Shown: positions 1 to 10,090 of the stretch, piece by piece
Position numbering within the stretch: position 1 is the stretch's first letter
Layout of the letters: each line of letters opens with the position of its first letter
DNA from: Syncephalastrum monosporum B8922
Lineage: Eukaryota > Mucoromycota > Mucoromycetes > Mucorales > Syncephalastraceae
Direction of reading: 5' to 3'
Assembly (NCBI GenBank): GCA_000697355.1
Contig: JNEN01000885.1
Coordinates: forward strand, 62,001-126,000
DNA length: 64,000 nt
Position numbers and translations under genes: made by a program
Notes under the pieces: model-generated
The model's database searches: none
What the model was told of the DNA's origin: nothing
Seen by the model: only the letters and a program-made list of their open reading frames with translations

Positions 1-33
1 AACTTATAATAGACTGACGCAGTATATTGTTAG

Positions 34-1485
34 ACGGGTATCATGGGCATTGCAGGCAACAAGGGTGCAGTAGCGATCCGAATGGACTATGGCGACACAA
101 GCTTTTGCTTCCTGGCAGCCCACTTTGCGTCAGGTCATTCCAACTACGAAGACCGCAATGCCGATTTCCATACGATCAATTCCGGCCTTCGATTCCTGCG
201 AGGGCGCACCATAGAGTCACACGAGTAAGGATATCACATTACACAGTGACGCATGATTGACATGTATTTAGCAACATCTTTTGGCTGAGCGATCTGAATT
301 ACCGCGTATCACTACCCAACGAGGAAGCACGCGCGTACGCAGCCCAAGGCAACATCGGTGCGCTTCTTCAGCATGATCAGGTAAGATGAAGCAGATACGA
401 TCAGAAACCGAAAATTCATGGAGTCGTTAGTTACAACGGGAAATGCGCGGCGGTCGTGTATTTCCTGGTTATGATGAGGGACCGATCACGTTCTTACCCA
501 CTTATAAGTATGACAATGGCAAAGATGTCTATGACACAAGGTAATTCGGACGAAATCAATTTGACCTGTGAGACTCACGCATTTTCTACATTAGTGAAAA
601 GCAGCGCGTCCCTGGCTGGACCGATCGAATCATCTACAAAGGAGGACATTTAAAACTGCTCCAATATACCCGAGCCGAGCTCTACACTTCAGATCATAGA
701 CCAGGTACAAAAAGAAATGATACTTGATAAAAGACACTAAAGATCTCACTATGATGTAGTACTCGCTCTCTTTGAAGCCGATGTGAGTGAAACCAATGTT
801 TACTCGATCACAGTGACAACTAATATACTTTTCCAGATCTTGACGTTAGACCATGAAGCCCGATCACGCTTGTACAAAGATCTCTATCAACAAAGCTTGG
901 ATCATATCACCCTAGATACGTCTGCACACCCTCCGTCTCCATCACTGCCACAACGGCCTGCACCACCGATGCCTGCACGGCCCGTCCAGCTGACGGCTTC
1001 CCCGATTTCTGCCGAGACTGTACTTGTCGACGTTGACACGATAGAGCAACCAAAATCGACACCGACGTCATGTAAGCTCGCTATAGTTTTGAAATCATGT
1101 TCTGACGGATTCGATTAGATCCTAAAGCGAGCACAAACGAAAGTAATTGGTGGGAGACAGGCGAACGTAAGTGAAGACAACCGACCCACATTGCAGACTT
1201 GCTCACCTCTTTTCAAAAGCTCTACCGCGTGCAAATAGAAAGCAGGCACAGCCCGGCAACCCGTTCGGCAAACCATCTGACCAGTCGACTCGTAAGTTTG
1301 AAATGTGTGCCGAGAAAAAAGTCCATGAATTCATATGAATATGAACAGCAACGACATCACCGCCGAAACAATGGGTGCCGATGCAGCCACTTCAGCCCTC
1401 ATCCATCAGCAAGGGCGCAACCGGCGACGAGGATGAAAGTAGCACGGCGAATGCGTTTGGGTTCTGGAAGCAGAATGCCTCATAA
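34..1485 (+). CDS. Inositol polyphosphate 5-phosphatase (synaptojanin/Inp5x type), 5'-truncated by the window edge
   Basis: This enzyme removes the 5-phosphate from phosphoinositides such as PI(4,5)P2 at the plasma membrane and endocytic sites. The window enters inside the catalytic domain at an acceptor AG at 32-33. Visible family motifs in order are GNKGAVAIR, SDLNYR, FLPTYKYD, RVPGWTDRI and SDHRPV. Splicing inferred by frame: 34-224, 272-380, 431 to about 540, then several short exons; the tail is proline-rich and carries an NPF motif (GNPFGKP, near 1256-1280), the ligand of EH domains in endocytic adaptors. The last exon ends in QNAS-stop at 1485. An N-terminal Sac1 domain, as in yeast Inp51/52/53, would lie upstream of the window and cannot be confirmed. 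The family call is firm; the exact paralogue is not. Confidence 0.9.
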
Positions 1486-1819
1486 GCCTGACCGTTCCTT
1501 GTAGCTATATACACTTTTCTCGAAAGCAATTTGGTCACTCTCCCGAAATGAAATGTGCGCAACGCGATATTCGAAATAGAACAGATACGCAAATCAAAAG
1601 TGTACTCCATTTTATATTCTTTCTTGCCTTGTAGACAGCAAATTTTCGATCCACCGAGAAAGAATTATGCTATGTTTGTATGGATACGTCAAACGGTGCA
1701 GTATTTTTGAGTTGGTGTAACGCGAACATTCCCTAGTGTGTGCATTGGCATCTGACCAGCCATGGCCTTTCTCTTTCCCACTTTCCCTTTGATCTGATTA
1801 GAACTCAGTTTTTAGCGGC
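1486..1819. other. Intergenic spacer between 5-phosphatase and GH20 gene
   Basis: About 330 bases, AT-rich, with CT-rich runs (ctttctctttcccactttccc, near 1770-1790) just before the GH20 start. It must hold the 3' end of the upstream gene and the promoter of the next. No gene or structured element is visible. Confidence 0.6.
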
Positions 1820-4800
1820 ATGACTGGCCGAAGCCATGATTTCATAGAGTCTCTTTCAGAACTCGATACACCCATGAGCCAAGACCCCCTTGACATGGAC
1901 CCTGTTGCGAATCGCGTTCTCTTGGTTGTGGATGTCCCTCAGCTGCCTGTAGAGCTACAAGACGGTGTACTGAAGATCATCAAGTATGCACCTCACAAAA
2001 ACCTTGTCAGCGAAGCTCCCATGCCTATGCAGGAGGACGGTCTAGAGCACCGTTGGCACCTCACGTACGTGTGCATTTGGAACCTCGTGAATTATGCCTT
2101 GCATTTCTCATATGGGATTTCGCTTACAGCTTTGCTCATGACCCCAATCTGGCGTCGGGGCAGCTGATCGTGACGAGCAACTATGCTGACTACAAAGACG
2201 TTCCGGACGGCCACCGCTTTGACATCTATGTCCGCTATCACCGCAAAATTGAAGGTAACCACAGCGACAGCCAGACCGCGTGCGCCCCTTGGATGATGAT
2301 TGACTTGCTTAAATAGCCTTCCGTGCCCTCGGAAGGGTGCTGGGTGCCGCGCGGGATGCCTCGATTGCCTATTCAACCGAGCACGGCCATCTCGTCAACT
2401 TTTCAGAACAAGCACAGTTTGATACCCAAGGGTAATGTCGTAACTTTCTTCGTCACAGCACCTGGTCCATCCTCACATTACTTCTCTCCTATCTACAAGT
2501 GTCATGATCGACTGCAGCCGGAATGGTGTACTGCGGCTGGCTAGCGTGTACACCCTTCTTTGCAACATGGCCTTGATGGGTCTACCCATGCTGCAGCTTT
2601 ATACCGAGGATACATACGAGGTAGGCTTGATCCATCCATGACAAGTAGTCTGCATACTCACCGTGGCTTCTACTCCAGGTGGAAGGAGAGCCTTTGTTTG
2701 GATATCTTCGAGGTATAGGATTGTCGATGCTCGTGTAACCTCAACTGACATGATTTAGGAAAATACACACGTCGCGAGCTCTCGCTGATTGATGATTATG
2801 CTTTTGACCTGTAAATCTCTGCATTCCAGGGCGTTTTTTTGCCTTTGCTTATATATATATTTTGGTAGAGGCATAGAAGTAATCCCTTGTATCCAGACGC
2901 TGGGTCATCTTGGCCAGATACTACAATGGCCCCACTATGCTTATCTCCGCGATAATTCTGAAGTTCTCCTTGCCGAGTCGGAGGCAACGTATGAGTTTAT
3001 CGAGAAAATCATTAGAGCGGCCGCGAGTCCTTTCCGCTCGCGCCGCATTCATCTCGGCATGGACGAGGTAAGAAAGGAACAAAACCAAGGTCAGAAACAT
3101 ACGGCGAGCTGACCTGGTTTCGTCTACTGTGTAGGCACACGGCGTTGGCGAAGGTCGATATCGCCAAATATTTGGATACAAGGAGCCGACGCGCATCTTT
3201 GTCGAGCACTTGCGCAAGGTGAATGAGATCTGCACCCGTTTAGGCCTGCAACCCATGATCTGGTCAGATAGTAAGTGGATACTTAATAAGGAAAACTATG
3301 TGAGCTAACAGTGTGTATACAGTGCTTTTCTGTCTAGGTAAGTTATACGCCGACATTCGGTTCACCTTCTCATGGAATGATCTGCAGCTGCAAAGAACAA
3401 CACCCTGCTGGGATATTATGACGAGAACAACAATCCCGCAGATGCCCCTGAGCTCGCTGACCAGATGCCGCCCAACATGGAGCTGATCTTTTGGGACTAT
3501 TATCATACCAACCCGGACATTTATACACAAAAGCTGCAGCAGCACCGGCAGCTTGGCTGCCATCAGCCATGGATTGCAAGTATGTGAAAAAAAAAGTATA
3601 AGAAAGGCAGCAAGAATACCTTATTGACGTAGCGTGTAGCCGCCGCTTGGACGTGGAGTCGCTTCTGGACTGCTCTGCCCTTCAGCTTTGAAGCCTTGCG
3701 TGCGAGTACAGTCGCAGCTAAAGACGAAGTTGGTGGCGTCCGTAATACCTTCATCACCATATGGGGTGATGAAGGCAATGAGTGTGACACGTAAGGGCTG
3801 CAAGATGCTTGACAAGCGTACCTGAGCTGACCTGGCATGTAGATTCTCCTCCCTCCCAGCCCTCTGTTACTACGCGCAGCACGGATATGACCCCAACGAG
3901 GAAGTCGATATCCGTATGCTGAAGCGCAACTTTGGTAAATGACTCACAACTATTCTGTCCGCTAATTCTAACTAAAGTCTAGAGGGTATCTGCGGTGCCA
4001 ATTTTGATGACTGGGTCTTTGCGTCCAAGGTAATTAGGCATAAGAACAGAGTCTCCCATGATACATAAAAAATGACTCTATCATTCCTAGATTGACGACA
4101 CGCCTGGTGGCACGCCCATCACTCTCCGAACCCATTTCGTGGCTAACATGAGTAAATGGCTCCTGTGGGAAGGTAACGATGAGAGAGCAGTAGGAGCACT
4201 GAGAAACGTCTAACGGAAAATATACATAGATCCATTCCTAAGCTTCTTGTCGCCGCAATATGCAGACGAGGATTTGGAGTCCCACTACGGCGCAATCGCT
4301 GCTCACCTGTTTGAGGCGATCGAGACCAAAAAGATTTCGAATCCTTTGAACGAACGGCTCGAGCTACCGGCCCGTATTGCACGCGTTCTCTCGTTAAAGT
4401 GCCACCTGCGTCAGTATCTCGTGGACGCGTACCGCAGCCAAGATTACGAGCGACTCTACAGCCTTGCCGAGACACGTCTGATGCCATTGCGACAGGAAGT
4501 GGACCAGCTCTGGCGCTACCATCGCAACTTGTGGATGAAGATGTACAAGCCGCATGGTTGGGAGGTCCTCGAACTGCGTTACGGTGGCCTGCGTACCCGC
4601 CTGGAGACCATGTATGACCATGTTGTCGCGCACGTTCAGTGCATGTTGATGCGCAAGGAGCAGATGCAGGGCAAATCCATGGACCCTGAAGAGGACGAGG
4701 AGCAGGCAAACGTGCATTGGCGCATACCCGAGTTCGAAACAGACCTCGAGTGCCTCTATTATGGATCGCGTACCAATCTTTTGCTCGACTACAACCGCGT

Positions 4801-4825
4801 CGTCTCGCCTTCGCGTCCGGGATAA
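1820..4825 (+). CDS. GH20 family beta-N-acetylhexosaminidase, intracellular hexosaminidase-D-like
   Basis: Predicted to release terminal N-acetylhexosamine from glycoconjugates by substrate-assisted catalysis. The family signature is GVMIDCSRNG (strand 1), LQLYTEDTYE, the IPCIQTLGHLGQ segment, and IHLGMDEAH, which holds the Asp-Glu catalytic pair; WSDM and IFWDYYHT follow. There is no signal peptide (start MTGRSHDFIES), unlike secreted chitin-degrading GH20 enzymes, so a cytosolic or nuclear role as in animal HEXD is more likely. The gene is heavily split: 1820-2064, 2130-2254, 2317-2431, 2500-2620, 2679-2712, 2759-2810, 2869-3067, 3135-3270, a 15-base micro-exon 3323-3337, then further exons to the stop at 4825. 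The C-terminal ~190 residues are helical and charged, as in HEXD relatives. Family call firm; substrate unknown. Confidence 0.85.
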
Positions 4826-5161
4826 ATCGTCAAGCGACAATGATACACAAATAAAGAGACGCTATTTCCCCTTTGTTGTTCATAAGTACATACTGGAGAT
4901 AACATACTGACTGCATGTAGCGATAATTTTGAGGTTAGATCTCACGGGTATCCATTACATATTAGTAGAACCCGGTGACGGATGATGTGCATTAAAATAT
5001 ATAGCCAAGTGCTATACAGATTGTGATGTCATATAAGTTAGCAATACAATGCTAGGATCGTCGAAATATGATGAGAAGAAATGCATTCATGAATATATAA
5101 ATAGGGTTGTAATCTATGGTAGTTAAGAATAATATGAGAGGTAAACTGACGCAGACGTGAT
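4826..5161. other. Convergent 3' region between GH20 gene and COQ2
   Basis: AT-rich spacer between the tail-to-tail GH20 (+) and COQ2 (-) genes. An AATAAA-like signal (aaataaag, near 4850) could serve the GH20 transcript. Nothing else is recognisable. Confidence 0.55.
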
Positions 5162-6530
5162 CTAGGCAGTAAGCATGCCAGCCGCGGCCCAGTCAGCGAC
5201 GATACCAGCCCAGACAATCGCACCGACATGGTGATTGGACCGGAACTTTTCCCAGCAGCTTTTCGGATCATCATAGTTGACTGTACGCAGTTGCCATGCG
5301 AGATGCGCCGCCGCACCACCCACGCTAACGAGGTAAAATGGCAAGCCTTGGCCGTTCATGTAACCTGCAAGTGCAGTCAGACCCACAAAGGCGGACGAGA
5401 AACCCGTGAGCCATTGCGGGGTCTTATCTGCGAAACGAAGTGCAGTCGACTTGACACCGGCCGTTACGTCGTCTTTCTTGTCCTGGTGAGCATAGATGGT
5501 ATCATAAGTTAAGGTCCAGGCGATACCACCTGCGTAGAGCGGGCCACAGACAGTCAAGTCAATGGAGCCAAGCATTGCGGACCAGCCGACAAGGGCGCCA
5601 TAGTTGAAGGCCATTCCGAGGACGGATTGGGGCCAGTAGGTATAGCGCTTCATGAGTGGATAGGCAACAACGAGGGCAAGCGACGAAGCTGTCACGATCT
5701 GAGTGTATTGGTTTAAGCTGAGTAGGATGCCCAACGCAGCCGAGAGCTGGGCGCCGGTGAAGGCAATGGCCTTGGGTACGCTGACAGCACCAGAGGCAAT
5801 AGGACGGATCTTGGTGCGCTCCACCTAATTTTGTATATTATATAGGAGTTGGTGTCACGTGGTTCCTATGGTAACAGACAGGTACCTTGTTGTCAAAGTC
5901 ACGGTCCCAAAGATCATTGATAGTGCAGCCTGCGCCTCGCATAATGACGGCGCCCGTGCCAAAAAGAGCTAGCATACCCAGTGTATTGAGCACGGGTAGC
6001 TGGGCATGATACGAGGCCATCGTAATACTCCAGGCTATGTCTACGATTAGCCAAAAAAAAAAAATAACACAGTGGGGCTCTTCTTCCTACGTACCGCAGG
6101 GCCAGAAGAGAAGCCATGTGCCGATGGGCTTGTCGATGCGGATCAGGTAAGCGTAAGGGGCCCATTTCTCGGGCAGCCGATCGATCCAGCCTCCATACTT
6201 CACAGGCTTCTGTTTGTTGTCTGGTGTGTCCGGGTCAGCGGTGGCGACTGCGTTTGTCTGTGGCGTGGGGTGGGACAGCCAATGTCTTTGCAATACCGAG
6301 GCAGGTGGCAGTGACTTTTTGGCATGCGGGCGAACCAGGGCTGCAGCCGGCAAAGTAGGTCTTCTAAAAAGGCTACTGGTCAAGAGAGGACGCTTCTGAA
6401 CTTGTTGTTGCAGTGGTGCTCGACACGTCAAAGTGCCATGGGTCAACGGCCGGATAAATAATCTCATCGGGACACGGAAGAAATTCAAGCGTAAAGACTT
6501 CTTGACACTCCCTTTAAAAAGAAACGCCAA
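5162..6530 (-). CDS. COQ2: 4-hydroxybenzoate polyprenyltransferase, mitochondrial (coenzyme Q biosynthesis)
   Basis: Joins the polyprenyl tail to 4-hydroxybenzoate in the inner mitochondrial membrane, an early committed step of ubiquinone synthesis. Three exons fit the frame exactly: 6530-6095, 6034-5886 and 5824-5162, giving 415 residues. The first ~60 residues are rich in Arg, Lys and Ser without acids, a mitochondrial targeting sequence. Both aspartate-rich UbiA-family motifs are present: INDLWDRDFD, spanning the exon 2 end, and DTIYAHQDKKDD, which bind the Mg-diphosphate. Several hydrophobic helices separate and follow them. It is divergent from ERG28, 294 bases away start to start. Length and motifs match fungal Coq2 well. 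Confidence 0.95.
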
Positions 6531-6824
6531 CTGAATGAATGTGACTCTTTTTTTTTGTTCTCACGCTGCTATAGCATGTATGATCACAGATGGTGAACTA
6601 TTTGTTTGTGTGTGCCTGTGCGTATGTAATAGAACAGACGAGGTGGACCCTGCGTGAGTATACGGCCTCTCTGACATAGCGCCCCTGCTATGCACGCATA
6701 TTCTATTTTATTTTGACTTTTTTCAGTGCCTCACACAACAACTCCGCCACGAGAGACTCGTTCTTCGGTACCGCTACCACCACCACTACTACTATTACTA
6801 CTACTATTACTATTACTGTTTGCA
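6531..6824. promoter_or_regulatory. Shared divergent promoter region of COQ2 and ERG28
   Basis: A 294-base interval between two head-to-head starts must contain both promoters. It holds poly-T stretches and, next to the ERG28 start, an imperfect ACT/ATT trinucleotide repeat at about 6785-6818, probably in the ERG28 5' leader. No specific factor site can be assigned with confidence. Confidence 0.6.
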
Positions 6825-7456
6825 ATGGAAGTCATTGTAGCGACCGTGAGTGACCTGTTCTCTGCGCTCCCGGAGGGATACCTGCCCAAGTGGCTCCTTT
6901 TTACCACGACCTTGGGTCTCTTCAACACTGTCCAGAACTACATGACAGATTCTCTTACCAAGCGCGTCTACGCTGGTAAACCCCACGAAGGTATAGCAAT
7001 CGCTTGCATCGCAAGACACGAGACACGAGACACGAGACACGAGACACGAGACACGAGATTGACTCTGCTTAGTTTCACCTTTGGCCGCTCGCTTCTTTGC
7101 CACCTGGACAATGTCAGTGAGCATGATTCGCATCTATGCCGCCTTCCATCTCGAGCACAAGTTGTACGTTTCACTTCTGATTAAAAAATATAAACTCAAT
7201 CTCCATACACAGCATGTACGACCTCGGTATCTGGACCTATGTGATTGCCCTGAGCCACTATTCCCTCGAGCTTTTTGTCTTTGGCGGCTGTAAACTCAAC
7301 GGTCCCTTCATGTCTCCCGCTATCGTTGCAGGTAAACCAGGCACTCATTCAGACGTGCTATAAAATTCCTTATCTGATTCATTCATCTCTTCTCTTATCA
7401 CAGTGAGTTCCTTGGTTTGGATGACACAGCAGTACAATTACTATGTTAAGTACTGA
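6825..7456 (+). CDS. ERG28: Ergosterol biosynthetic protein 28 (scaffold of the C-4 demethylation complex)
   Basis: Erg28 is a small ER membrane scaffold that tethers the sterol C-4 demethylation enzymes (Erg25, Erg26, Erg27). Four exons join in frame: 6825-6990, 7073-7163, 7213-7331 and 7404-7456, giving 142 residues, close to the usual ~150. Characteristic segments are KWLLFTTTLGLFNTVQNY, ARFFATWTMSVSMIRIYAA, and LELFVFGGCKLNGPF, with about four membrane helices. The ATG at 6825 is the first in frame; the longer open frame upstream has only GTG. The first intron contains a 7-base minisatellite. The C-terminus (QQYNYYVKY) is short and lacks the lysine tail some homologues have. Confidence 0.93.
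7015..7056. repeat. 7-base minisatellite in ERG28 intron 1
   Basis: Six perfect head-to-tail copies of GACACGA (42 bases) lie inside the 82-base first intron of ERG28, between the donor at 6991 and the acceptor ending at 7072. They take up half of the intron. Confidence 0.95.
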
Positions 7457-7731
7457 TTGGCAATCTTGACACAATAAATGCCAAAAATAAATCAAACGGA
7501 TATGTATTAACAATGACGATGCAAATGGTGTGGGTGTTGTCTACGCAAGAATGTATGTGGCAGACGAATGCAAGTGGGTGTGTATGAGCTAATGGATCAA
7601 TCTAGGGGGAGGGCGAGATAAGGTAGCTGCAATGCAGGCGTGAAAAAGGACATGGCTGGGCATATGTAGGTATATGTGCAATGTGCGTAAGATTGTAGAG
7701 TATGCCCTGAGAATCCAGTGCTTGGCTGGGC

Positions 7732-7887
7732 TTAGGCGGTGGACTTGTTGAAGTAGAGAACGTCATTCTTGCATTGGGCTGCATAGAGGTACGTCGCGCC
7801 AACGAATGCGGATCCGTAGACCAGTTTCTTGCCCAGGGGAGAGGCGGCACGGCTAGCAGCAGCAGCAGAAAAGATGCGAGAGTACAT
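7732..7887 (-). CDS. Small probable mitochondrial membrane protein, 51 residues, unidentified
   Basis: An uninterrupted 52-codon frame starts with ATG at 7887 and ends with TAA at 7732. The protein begins MYSRIFSAAAASRAAS, basic, serine/alanine-rich and without acids, like a mitochondrial presequence. A likely single membrane segment (KKLVYGSAFVGATYLYAA) follows, then a short polar tail CKNDVLYFNKSTA. This plan resembles small accessory subunits of respiratory complexes or ATP synthase, but I cannot match it to a named family. It converges on ERG28 and is divergent from the arrestin gene, with a 488-base shared upstream region. Composition and layout support a real gene; the open frame alone would be weak evidence. 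Confidence 0.6.
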   Translation of the reverse strand: MYSRIFSAAAASRAASPLGKKLVYGSAFVGATYLYAAQCKNDVLYFNKSTA

Positions 7888-8375
7888 GGCAAAGAGTAAT
7901 GAGAAAGCAGCGACGCAAGAGGAGAGGATACTGATGCGAATGGAAGAACGGATGGGTTTGGCTTTTATATTGCGCGATAATCTTGGTTTTCATGTTATCT
8001 GTCTGCGAATAGCAACATAGCAAGCTGTCTAGAATGGCGGGATCCGCGGAATGGTCGGGGACCAATGACTCAGCAGTGCTCATACACGGGTCTAAAATTG
8101 GAAAACTTCCCGATGCCGCACACGCTGCACATGTCTTCAACCACTCATAATCATTAGTGCCTTTAAGTCCCCTTGTTTGTTTGTGGTCGTCGAGGAGTCT
8201 GCATGCCATATATTTCTCTCGAAAGAGAGAGAAACAGAGAGAGTTTACTCAAGCGTCCAATGAGAACTCCAAGCCAACGCCTCCTTAACTTTTCTGTCCT
8301 CTTCTCTTGTTTTTTCTCGTTTCTTTTTTTTTTTTTTTCTTTATTATTTCTGAGAGCGCGTCTTAGTATCATAAA
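7888..8375. promoter_or_regulatory. Shared upstream region of the 51-residue gene and the arrestin gene, with CCAAT and AP-1/Gcn4-like sites
   Basis: Between two divergent starts. A CCAAT box at 8062-8066 overlaps TGACTCA at 8066-8072, the core site of Gcn4/AP-1-type bZIP factors. Long poly-T/CT tracts lie at about 8290-8345, just before the arrestin start. Factor binding is inferred from motif identity only. Confidence 0.45.
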
Positions 8376-10090
8376 ATGTTGAAATCCACCCACCTCGTAC
8401 GGTCTTTCAATCTAACCGTGACTCCAGGGCAGAATAAGCTGGTGGCTTTCGGACCCGGATCGGTCGTAAACGGTATGGGGAAAAAAAAAATGAAACTAGG
8501 TTGCGGAGAAGCTGCTGAGTGCGAAGGGGCTCGAGCGTGTGATTCTTTTTGAAGGCATTGGTATAGAGAGAAGAGTGCGGGGCAAAGGAAGACACAAAAA
8601 AAAGGGTTCTGGCGGAATCGTTGGATGCGTTATAATATTATATCAGGTAGAGCTAAAGAAAGGACGTGATAGGCTCGGTCGTACTTGTTCTCGATCAACC
8701 CGCGGAAGCCGATGCGCTCCGGGTCGTTTTCAAGTGCGAACTCTGGGACGGACACCAAAGACAAACCGCGGTGCCACTGTTCCACGTGGAGGAGCGGCTC
8801 TTGAAAGGTAAAGCATCCTATCCTATAGTGACCGTAACGGTCCTAAGAAGTGCGCGGTTGTCCTTAATTAAGGAATATCATGCTTCTTTAGCGAAAACAT
8901 GTTTAGCGGAAGGGAGCCATATGTACTTGTTTGCGATACGGTTGCCGGATGCAAATTACCCTCCATCTATCTATGAGGGGTATGACGGCGTTCGGGTTGA
9001 GTATACGCTGCAGGCGTTTCTGGACCTGCGGCAACAGGAACAGCAGCAGCAAGCGCAGCTGGATCAGGAGCACAGCATCACTGGTGATTACAATACAGGC
9101 AGTGGCACTTTTTGTAACGCTGCCAGTACTGCACCAATGCCGATCCTGTACCTACCGCTCGTGACGTCCGATGATAATACCCCTCCCGCCTCGGAAACCC
9201 GCGTCTTTTCCTGGAACGATGCGCCTGTTCGTGTCGAGGCTATGCTCACCAAGCCAAGCTATACCGCAGGTACGTCCAGCTACCTTTCAAAGGATACAAT
9301 AGTGTCGTCATGACATGTCTAAATCGAACTTTATTTTCTTACTTCCTTCCATCATGGATCCTACCTGTCTGTCATATCAGGTGACTGGTGCACAGTCAAG
9401 GCAATTGTGGACAACCAATCAGATGGCAAGATCAAGCAGGTCGACCTAGCGCTCGTGTGCTCTGTTGCCAGTCAGGGAGGCAAGCACCGGCCGCAGATTA
9501 TCGCATCCGACACTTTCTTTGTGTCGCGCCATGAGCAACAGTCTGTGTTCCGCATCCGCCTACCAGATCACTGTGTTCCCACATTTGCCTGTCACCCTAA
9601 GGCGCCCTCGGCTCAGCAACTTGACCTTAACTACCAACTCGAGTTGAGCTTCCCTATGACAACGCACTCGGTCCTAGAGCGTAGCAATGGCAGTGGTGGA
9701 TGGTCCTTATTCGGCACACCGCAGACCAACAACACACTGTCTTTACCGTTGATGGTCTCCACTGTGCCGCACGGCATGTCGATGCATCACAGCGTACCGG
9801 CCGAATTAGATCTACCCGTCTTTTGCCCTACCGCTGAGTCCCCTATGCCAAGTCCCACATCCCCTTCGTTCTTCTCTCGGGCGGGAAGCCCCGTTCCTCC
9901 TACTTCCACTTCTACTCCTTCTGATTATGCTGCTGCTGAGCTTGATCGGCTTTCGCTGACCCCTTCCACAGAGGAGAACGCCATTTTTGTTACGGGCGGC
10001 GGCGGCGGCGGTAGTAGCGCAGCAGGTGCTACCAATGGCACTGCTGTCATGCAGCAAGACGCGAGCGGTCATCTTATGGTGCCGACCTAA
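8376..10090 (+). CDS. Arrestin-domain protein (ART / alpha-arrestin-like trafficking adaptor)
   Basis: Fungal alpha-arrestins link membrane cargo to ubiquitin ligases such as Rsp5 for endocytosis. I place the start at ATG 8376, whose short exon (8376-8472, through PGQNKLVAFGPGSVVN) joins in phase across a 200-base intron to 8673, giving ...VVNGSVVLVLDQP. Exons: 8376-8472, 8673-8807, 8892-9269, 9381-10090, total 439 residues. Arrestin-N features are FKCELWDG, FHVEERLLK, EGSHMYLFAIRLP and VEYTLQAFLD; the arrestin-C half begins near RVEAMLTKPSYTAGDW. The tail is Pro/Ser/Thr-rich (SPMPSPTSPS) with a glycine run and no clear PPxY motif, so direct Rsp5 binding is unproven. The 84-base intron at 8808-8891 is stop-free and a multiple of three. 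Confidence 0.85.

Noticed and set aside
6726..7184. 152-codon frame extending ERG28 upstream through a poly-leucine stretch
   Set aside because: It starts with GTG and the leucines come from the ACT/ATT repeat; the first ATG is 6825, where Erg28 homology begins.
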